Part shown: in pieces, positions 6,608 through 10,818 of the stretch
How positions within the stretch are numbered: position 1 is the stretch's first letter
How the letters are laid out: each line of letters opens with the position of its first letter
Assembly (NCBI GenBank): GCA_947474205.1
Contig: CANJIC010000053.1
Coordinates: 1-10,818 of the forward strand
Length of the DNA: 10,818 bases
DNA from: Planctomycetaceae bacterium
GTDB lineage: Bacteria; Planctomycetota; Phycisphaerae; Phycisphaerales; SM1A02
Direction of reading: 5' to 3'
Translations under genes and position numbers: made by a program
The notes under the pieces: generated by a model
The model's database searches: none
What the model was told of the DNA's origin: nothing
Seen by the model: only the letters and a program-made list of their open reading frames with translations

Positions 6608-7738
6608 TTACGGCGAAATTGTCAGCGTTGGTCGATCAGTGCGGCCAGCCATTTCAGCCAACTTCACTTGCGCCTCAATGCGCTGACACAAGGCGTCAAG
6701 CGAAGCGCCCATGGTGGCGTTCTTCCAATTTTCAAGCGGTTTGCCGCTGTCGGAATTTTCGCGCAGAGCAATGTGAATTGGAATGGTTCCAAGAAATGGA
6801 AGCCCCATGGTTTGCGCCATAATTTCCGCGCCGCCGCGGCCAAATAAGTCGTATTCCTTGCCATCGGGCGCGGTGAAGAAGCTCATGTTTTCCACAACGC
6901 CAAGAACTTCCACGCCCAAATTTTGAAACATGCGCACCGCGCGGCGCGCGTCGTCTTGCGCCACGCGCTGCGGCGTGCACACCACAACCGCGCCGGCCAC
7001 CGGCAACATTTGCGACATGGTCAGCGCCACATCGCCCGTGCCTGGCGGCAAGTCAATGATTAAATAATCAAGCTCGCCCCATTCGGTTTGCGTGGCCAAT
7101 TGCTTAAAGGCTCCGTGCGCCATGGGGCCGCGCCACACCAACGCTTTGTCTGGGTCAACAAGTTTTCCAATAGTCATAGCCTTGATGCCATGCAACTCAA
7201 ACGGCAACAGCATTTGTCCTTTGGCTTTGGTTCCAACATCATCCATGCCCAACATGGTGGGGGCGCTTGGTCCATAAATATCCGCGTCAAGCAATCCAAC
7301 TTTGTGGCCCATGCGCGCCAAGCCCACGGCCAAATTCACGGCGATGGTGCTCTTGCCCACGCCGCCTTTGCCAGCGCCCACGGCGATTATTTTTTTCACA
7401 TTGGGTAGTGGATTGCCCGCTTCACCCTGAGTTGATGCGGCAGTTGGCTCAGTGGTTGGCGCGGAAATTTTGGGCGCGACAAAATCAATTTCAAGAGTTT
7501 CAATGGTGGCGCATGCAACAACCGCCGCCTGTCGAACGGCGCGATCAACAGTTGTGCGAAGTTGTTCTTGAATTGAAGCGGCTTGCGGGGACAATTCCAA
7601 AACAATTCGTATGGCGCCTTCAAACACGGCAATGTGTTTCACCATTCCAAGCGTGACCACATCCTTATTGGTGGCCGGATCAACTACGGCGCGCAGCGAT
7701 TTTTCTACAGCGGACTTGTCAAAAGTTTCAATGGACAT
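6608..7738 (-). CDS. apbC: Mrp/ApbC-family P-loop ATPase (iron-sulfur cluster carrier type), lacking the CxxC motif
   Basis: A 376-residue cytoplasmic protein. Residues 6-87 form an MIP18/DUF59-like domain, followed by an Ala/Thr-rich linker (about 88-112) and a ParA/MinD-type ATPase domain. The ATPase domain has the deviant Walker A GAGKGGVGKST at 121-131 (signature K124 and P-loop K129), LLDADIYGPSAPTMLG (149-164), WRGPM (202-206), the LIIDLPPGTGD switch/Walker B block (226-236), TPQRVAQDDARRA (255-267) and ENMSFF (283-288). This domain order is that of ApbC/Mrp proteins, which bind and transfer [4Fe-4S] clusters through a CxxC between ENMSxF and the FGxGG motif. Here that segment reads FTAPDGKEYDLFGRGG (288-303) with no cysteine, so cluster handling by the usual ligands is doubtful. 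ATG 7736-7738 has AGGA ten bases upstream. It is single-gene, divergent from the repeat-tail secreted protein. Confidence 0.92.
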   Translation of the reverse strand: MSIETFDKSAVEKSLRAVVDPATNKDVVTLGMVKHIAVFEGAIRIVLELSPQAASIQEQLRTTVDRAVRQAAVVACATIETLEIDFVAPKISAPTTEPTAASTQGEAGNPLPNVKKIIAVGAGKGGVGKSTIAVNLAVGLARMGHKVGLLDADIYGPSAPTMLGMDDVGTKAKGQMLLPFELHGIKAMTIGKLVDPDKALVWRGPMAHGAFKQLATQTEWGELDYLIIDLPPGTGDVALTMSQMLPVAGAVVVCTPQRVAQDDARRAVRMFQNLGVEVLGVVENMSFFTAPDGKEYDLFGRGGAEIMAQTMGLPFLGTIPIHIALRENSDSGKPLENWKNATMGASLDALCQRIEAQVKLAEMAGRTDRPTLTISP

Positions 7739-7794
7739 GGAATGGAGATCCTAGAACCTATTGGGCGTCAACGCCACAAGATGGATTATGGAAA

Positions 7795-7823
7795 ATTTAA
7801 AATTCTGCAAAGTAGTTCTGCAA
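7795..7823 (-). promoter_or_regulatory. Candidate promoter of the Mrp gene, overlapping a direct repeat
   Basis: On the minus strand TTGCAG (7823-7818) and TTAAAT (7800-7795) are 17 bases apart, with three and four matches to the usual hexamers. The element overlaps two copies of TTCTGCAA at 7803-7810 and 7816-7823 (13-base period, plus strand). The predicted leader is about 50 bases. A TACAAT at 7824-7829 could be a -10 for the opposite gene, but no matching -35 is seen. Confidence 0.35.
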
Positions 7824-7852
7824 TACAATCGCGTATCACCCATTTCTTCAAC

Positions 7853-7872
7853 TGATCAGAATTCACTGATCA
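7853..7872 (+). promoter_or_regulatory. Hairpin / repeated TGATCA palindrome in the 5' leader of the repeat-tail protein
   Basis: TGATCAG (7853-7859) pairs with CTGATCA (7866-7872) to give a seven-base-pair stem with a six-base loop. It ends eight bases before the Shine-Dalgarno AAGGA (7881-7885). The same bases are two direct copies of ACTGATCA (7851-7858 and 7865-7872), each containing the palindrome TGATCA, 14 bases apart. It could act as an mRNA structure near the ribosome site or as a DNA operator; the sequence alone does not distinguish these. Confidence 0.4.
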
Positions 7873-7890
7873 CGATACGAAAGGAAAATT

Positions 7891-8703
7891 ATGCGACACA
7901 ACTCATTTACTTCGACATTCTCAGTTCGAAACGTTCTTCAAACAACCGCGCTCTTGACTTGCATGGCTATTACAACGGGCGCCACCGCGCAGGCGCCACC
8001 GCCAACGTCTCCTCCAACAAATCCGCCAACCAACTCAGATAAACGTCCGCCGCTTGGTGGACCACAAGTTGACCCAGGCGCCGCCGACAGTGAAAAAGGT
8101 TTTGATGGCGGCAAGCAAGGCGCTAAGAAGGGGCGCGGCGAAAGTGGCGCCATGAATGATGAGCGCACCAAAGGCAAGTTGTGGATGACCACCTTTGATC
8201 AGATGAAACCAACACTAAGCGCGGATGTGCAAACTAAAGCCGCAGCGATCAAGGCCCAATTTGAATCTGAGATGAAAGCGTGGAAAGACACCAACGGCGA
8301 CAAGCAGAAAGCGCTCGTGGAGCAAATGAAAGCCACGAAGGGACAAAAGCCTGATCCAGCCTTGATGGATCAAATGAAAGCGTTGCGTGACACGATGCCT
8401 AAGATGGAGGATTCACAAAAGAAAATCTTTGCGCTGATGAGTGAATCCGAGCAAGCGGATTTCAAAACAAAATTAGACGCCAATGAAAAACAGATGAAGT
8501 CATTGCGGGCCACCCGTGGTGCGGATGAAATGGGTTCTGGACCTGATGGCAAAGGCCCTGATGGCAAAGGCCCTGATGGCAAAGGCAAGGGCGGCAAAGG
8601 CAAGGGCGGCAAAGGTGGTCCGGGCGGCAAACCAGGAGATGGTCAACCACCAGCGGGTGGAGACAGCGACAAATCACCACCACCACCACCATTTGATCCG
8701 TGA
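7891..8703 (+). CDS. Secreted helical protein with Pro-rich N-terminus and basic Gly/Lys repeat tail, function unknown
   Basis: A 270-residue protein with a strong Shine-Dalgarno (AAGGA, 7881-7885, five bases before ATG). A signal peptide covers about residues 1-35 (hydrophobic 15-30, cleavage near ATA-QA). The mature part has three zones. Residues 36-95 are Pro/Gly-rich and disordered (PPPTSPPTNPPTN). Residues 96-208 are helical, charged and Met-rich, with segments such as LSADVQTKAAAIKAQFESEM (109-128) and KIFALMSESEQADFKTKLDA (178-197). These resemble the paired LTxxQ segments of Spy/CpxP-like periplasmic proteins, but the match is loose. Residues 215-270 are low complexity: three GPDGK units, then GKGGK units, and a PPPPP end. 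The tail is lysine-rich and would bind acidic polymers, metal-free surfaces or nucleic acid non-specifically. No catalytic motif is visible. Transcription should stop at the hairpin at 8782. A homology search is needed for function; I assign none. Confidence 0.82.
   Translation: MRHNSFTSTFSVRNVLQTTALLTCMAITTGATAQAPPPTSPPTNPPTNSDKRPPLGGPQVDPGAADSEKGFDGGKQGAKKGRGESGAMNDERTKGKLWMTTFDQMKPTLSADVQTKAAAIKAQFESEMKAWKDTNGDKQKALVEQMKATKGQKPDPALMDQMKALRDTMPKMEDSQKKIFALMSESEQADFKTKLDANEKQMKSLRATRGADEMGSGPDGKGPDGKGPDGKGKGGKGKGGKGGPGGKPGDGQPPAGGDSDKSPPPPPFDP
8539..8613 (+). repeat. In-frame 15-bp tandem repeats encoding the GPDGK / GKGGK tail
   Basis: Five consecutive 15-base units: three of the type GG(A/C)CCTGATGGCAAA at 8539-8553, 8554-8568 and 8569-8583, then two identical GGCAAGGGCGGCAAA units at 8584-8598 and 8599-8613. 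Units 2 and 3 are identical and differ from unit 1 by one base. The two unit types share GGCAAA ends, suggesting stepwise duplication and drift. Copy-number change would keep the frame and alter only the tail length. Confidence 0.9.
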
Positions 8704-8781
8704 TTGGGAATATCCACCTTTGAATTGGTTTAGGCGTGATCTAAATCAATTGGACTTGTTGGGTCAATTCAATGTGTAATA

Positions 8782-8820
8782 AAAACGGACGCCCGAAATT
8801 GTGGGCGTCCGTTTTATTTT
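8782..8820. terminator. Strong bidirectional rho-independent terminator
   Basis: A perfect 13-base-pair stem, AAAACGGACGCCC (8782-8794) with GGGCGTCCGTTTT (8803-8815), has an eight-base loop and is followed by TTTTATTTT on the plus strand. An A-rich stretch (8779-8785) precedes it, so the minus strand also reads a T-run after the stem. It sits 78 bases after the secreted-protein stop and 86 bases beyond the pseudopilin stop on the other strand, so it can end both convergent transcripts. Confidence 0.95.
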
Positions 8821-8905
8821 GTCATTCACGCTCTAATTTTTCATAGCCACGTATCTGTCAAAAGCCTAGTAGAACCACGATCATGAATGCTTTACAAGAC
8901 CTGTT

Positions 8906-9985
8906 TCAACCGCCGCCAAACAAGCGAATGTCATCCCAGTTATCCAAACCAGATAGGCCTTCCTTGGTCAGAACTCCGTTGGTTCCGGTGGCGACAGTCG
9001 GCGTTTCTTTATTGCCCAGGCCATCGGTGCGGCCCAAATAAACACCATCTTTGCCGGCGGAAATGAGCACATATTTACCGCGTGCGGTTCCGGAAAGCGG
9101 CTTTTCTGGATCCCCAAAACTGGGATGGCGCAAGAACTGCGCCAGAAGTTTTTTCTTTTCCGAGGGGGTGCTTGCATCTTCGAACAACGTGTAATTGGAT
9201 TGAGCCGTAGCGTCGGAGGCTTTCGCTTGGGGCAAACTCATATCGCCAAGACCATTTGAACCTAAATAGGGGTCCATAGAGCCATACATTTTTGAGTCGT
9301 CATCCAACACAAGAAATTGCGCGCGATCATCTTCACATCCAGCAAGCGGACCAACGTTGCGCGCGGCGCGCAAGAAAATAATTGGGTTGCCCCAAGAGTC
9401 AACTAAATCTGGAATTTTTCCAGCCAGTGATTCACCTGTGGTTCGCTTTCCAGCTTCACTGTGCATCTGTCCAACAACAGGTCTTAGTTCGCTGGCCTTT
9501 GGGGAAAAGAATGGCGGATATTGTTTGCCATTGATGCGCGGGCCCTCGCCCATTTTTCCAAGGTTGATCTTCACATAAAATTTGTCATTGGGCGCCGCGT
9601 TCTCGGTTTTGAACGTGAGTTCCTTCCAGTCCGCGCCTGCGAAACCAATAGCTGTATTGGTCTTGTACAGATCATTGTCCACATCATTCTTGCGCACGCC
9701 GCCACCCATTAATTCAAGCAGCGCATTTTCAGTGCCGGAAATTTGCGGATCATTGGCCAGAATTTCCTCGGGTACAAGGCCGGGGTAGCGTCCAAACTCT
9801 TGTTGAAACGCGTCGCATGCTTTGGAGAATTCCTGCATCAAACCCATGGTCTGCGTAACTTTGGCTTTCTCCTGCACCTTGCTCAAGGCGGGCAATAAAA
9901 TTCCAATGAGCAGGGCGATGATTCCAACCACCACCAGGATTTCAATCAAAGTGAAGCCGCGACGCTGTTGAGAAATGTTGTGCAT
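8906..9985 (-). CDS. Type II secretion/type IV pilin-like pseudopilin, GspG-related, unusually long
   Basis: A 359-residue exported protein. The frame extends upstream to 10072, but ATG 9983-9985 is chosen because it places the prepilin signal normally: QQRRG|FTLIEILVVV, with prepilin-peptidase cleavage after G10, F11 as mature residue 1 and E15 as the conserved Glu5. A GGA lies nine bases upstream. The hydrophobic helix runs to about residue 33 and continues as an amphipathic helix to about 65 (KAKVTQTMGLMQEFSKACDAF). The C-terminal half has GspG-like pieces: DSWGNPIIF (196-204), YVLISAGKDGVYLG (305-318) and NWDDIRLFGGG (349-359). In GspG these are close together and form the calcium loop; here about 100 residues lie between the first two. 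Standard GspG is near 145 residues. It has no adjacent secretion genes and is downstream of trmL on the same strand, 139 bases apart. It may be a planctomycete pseudopilin with its own role. Confidence 0.88.
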   Translation of the reverse strand: MHNISQQRRGFTLIEILVVVGIIALLIGILLPALSKVQEKAKVTQTMGLMQEFSKACDAFQQEFGRYPGLVPEEILANDPQISGTENALLELMGGGVRKNDVDNDLYKTNTAIGFAGADWKELTFKTENAAPNDKFYVKINLGKMGEGPRINGKQYPPFFSPKASELRPVVGQMHSEAGKRTTGESLAGKIPDLVDSWGNPIIFLRAARNVGPLAGCEDDRAQFLVLDDDSKMYGSMDPYLGSNGLGDMSLPQAKASDATAQSNYTLFEDASTPSEKKKLLAQFLRHPSFGDPEKPLSGTARGKYVLISAGKDGVYLGRTDGLGNKETPTVATGTNGVLTKEGLSGLDNWDDIRLFGGG

Positions 9986-10018
9986 GAATTTTTCCGTAAT
10001 AAAAAGTGTGTGGTTTGA

Positions 10019-10047
10019 ATTGTGGACAAGCCAAATTGACTGAACAA
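10019..10047 (-). promoter_or_regulatory. Candidate promoter of the pseudopilin gene
   Basis: On the minus strand TTGTTC (10047-10042) and CACAAT (10024-10019) are 17 bases apart, with three and four matches to the usual hexamers. The predicted leader is about 27 bases and includes the GGA ribosome site. A five-base-pair GC hairpin (10060-10064 with 10072-10076) lies just upstream, after trmL, without a T-run. Confidence 0.35.
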
Positions 10048-10124
10048 ATACTTTCAAAGCGCGGGTAGACACCGCGGGGTCATAGAGTGAATCCGAAGTT
10101 CATATCGTAACGGTTGCGCCAATT

Positions 10125-10640
10125 TCAAAGTGGCGTGCAATCGCCGCCGCCTGAAAGTTGCCGAATGCCCTCGTATACCCCGCACGCCACGGCCGTGGCT
10201 AAATTCAGGCTGCGGCACGCGGGGTGATCGCGCATGGGAAAGCGCAGCAAGTGGTCAGCGCCAAAAGTGTGCGCCACCCACTTGTGAATGTCATCGGGCG
10301 TGCCGCTGGTTTCATTGCCAAACAGCAGATAATCGCCGCGTTGCATGGGCGCTTGCCAATGCGCGCGCGTGGCGTGCGATGTGTATAGCCACACATTTTT
10401 TGGTTGCTCGCGTTGCATGAATGCGCTCCAGTTTTCGTGCTCGCGGATGTCCAGCAAGTGCCAGTAATCCAAACCCGCGCGGCGCACCGCTTGTTCATCC
10501 ATGTCAAAGGCAATGGGCCGCACCACATGCAGCCTGCACCCCGTGACCACGGCGGTTCGCCCCACATTGCCCGTGTTGTTGGGAATTTGCGGATGAATCA
10601 GGACAATGTTGAACAGTGGATTGAGTTGCGAATCATTCAT
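10125..10640 (-). CDS. trmL: tRNA (cytidine/uridine-34 2'-O)-methyltransferase
   Basis: A 171-residue SPOUT-class methyltransferase that uses S-adenosylmethionine to methylate the ribose of the wobble nucleotide in tRNA-Leu isoacceptors in E. coli. The short length, without an N-terminal RNA-binding domain, fits TrmL (157 residues in E. coli) rather than TrmH or RlmB. Motif 1 is IPNNTGNVGRTA (19-30), motif 2 is LLFGNETSGTP (105-115), and motif 3, which forms the trefoil knot, is FPMRDHPACRSLNLATAVACGVYE (134-157, key residues R143, S144, N146, Y156, E157). NLATA replaces the more usual NLSN/NLSV, a small change. ATG 10638-10640 has no Shine-Dalgarno. CATACTTTC lies about 26-34 bases upstream on the same strand and could be a -10 region. 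The gene is probably monocistronic or read with the pseudopilin. Confidence 0.94.
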   Translation of the reverse strand: MNDSQLNPLFNIVLIHPQIPNNTGNVGRTAVVTGCRLHVVRPIAFDMDEQAVRRAGLDYWHLLDIREHENWSAFMQREQPKNVWLYTSHATRAHWQAPMQRGDYLLFGNETSGTPDDIHKWVAHTFGADHLLRFPMRDHPACRSLNLATAVACGVYEGIRQLSGGGDCTPL

Positions 10641-10806
10641 GTGGAGCGTGTGGGGTGTGAGTGGAAAGTATGGACGCTGTCATTCTATTGCACGGTTAGA
10701 AAAACAATGGCGATCGGATTGGAATTGACCAGCGATCTATGCGGGCAATCTATGCGGGCAATCAAAGGTGGCGATCGACGCGCGTTCTGGCTACACTTTC
10801 GAAATC
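10641..10806. promoter_or_regulatory. Intergenic region with GCGATC repeats and a likely divergent promoter
   Basis: This region separates trmL (-) from a possible gene starting at 10807 (+). GCGATC occurs three times (10710-10715, 10732-10737, 10771-10776). The first and third sit in TGGCGATCG (10708-10716, 10769-10777), each containing the palindrome CGATCG, 61 bases apart. A 13-base tandem duplication lies between them. TACACT at 10792-10797 is a -10-like hexamer nine bases before ATG 10807. Confidence 0.4.
10735..10763. repeat. 13-bp tandem duplication
   Basis: ATCTATGCGGGCA occurs twice without a gap (10735-10747 and 10748-10760), followed by the first three bases of a third copy (10761-10763). 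The copies are identical, which points to a recent slippage event. It lies between the candidate start at 10807 and trmL, in non-coding DNA. Confidence 0.9.
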
Positions 10807-10818
10807 ATGATGGAAGTC
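10807..10818 (+). CDS. Possible start of a gene cut off by the window end (only MMEV visible)
   Basis: ATGATG at 10807-10812 follows TACACTTTC (10792-10800), the same nine-base string found before the efflux gene start at the same distance to within one base. Only four codons are visible, so no function can be given. The call rests on this promoter resemblance and on the empty region upstream; it could be chance. Confidence 0.3.

Noticed and set aside
8539..8613. Possible CRISPR or other spaced repeat array
   Set aside because: The units are only 15 bases, directly abutting with no spacers, and are coding.
8370..8630. Minus-strand and alternate-frame reading of the 15-bp repeats (PSGPLPSGP, ALMAK repeats)
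   Set aside because: Repeats in multiples of three keep all frames open. Only the plus frame with signal peptide and ribosome site is a credible gene.
1..10818. Mobile element, defence island or biosynthetic cluster
   Set aside because: No transposase, integrase, toxin-antitoxin, nuclease or synthase gene is present, and base composition and codon style look even across the window.

Overview
The window looks like ordinary chromosomal DNA from a planctomycete, probably of the class Phycisphaerae. The reasons are a long pseudopilin with a GFTLIEILVVVGIIALLIG-type N-terminus, a twin-arginine-led sugar-isomerase-fold secreted protein of a kind common in Planctomycetota, moderate GC with GCG-rich codon use, and a mix of Shine-Dalgarno-led and apparently leaderless genes. 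The lineage is inferred from protein style; there is no rRNA or other marker to settle it. I see no tRNA, rRNA, CRISPR array, transposase, integrase or prophage gene.

Layout. Positions 1-3640 (+ strand): the 3' end of a small membrane protein; a secreted TIM-barrel protein of the sugar phosphate isomerase/epimerase family that appears to have lost all its metal ligands; then an SDR-type L-threonine 3-dehydrogenase and glycine C-acetyltransferase (Kbl). The last two form the complete two-step route threonine -> 2-amino-3-ketobutyrate -> glycine + acetyl-CoA. Positions 3773-6546: a two-domain PqiA-like membrane protein (-) and a TolC/OprM-type outer-membrane efflux lipoprotein (+), divergent from a 167-bp shared promoter region. 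No periplasmic adaptor or pump gene is next to them. Positions 6608-8703: an Mrp/ApbC-type P-loop ATPase (-) and a secreted helical protein with a Lys/Gly/Pro-rich repeat tail (+), divergent from a 152-bp region with direct repeats and a 5'-UTR hairpin. A strong bidirectional intrinsic terminator lies at 8782-8820. Positions 8906-10640 (-): a long GspG-like pseudopilin and the tRNA wobble methyltransferase TrmL. The last 180 bases hold a 13-bp tandem duplication, GCGATC repeats, and probably the first codons of another gene.

How the genes work together: only the threonine-degradation pair forms a clear pathway. The others are single housekeeping or envelope genes. The observations most worth following are the apparent pseudoenzyme at the head of the threonine operon, the pseudopilin with about 100 residues inserted in its calcium-loop region, the Mrp protein without its CxxC cluster motif, the basic repeat tail of the secreted protein, and a recurring -10-like hexamer 8-9 nt before start codons that suggests leaderless transcription. 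I did not find a convincing new multi-gene system.
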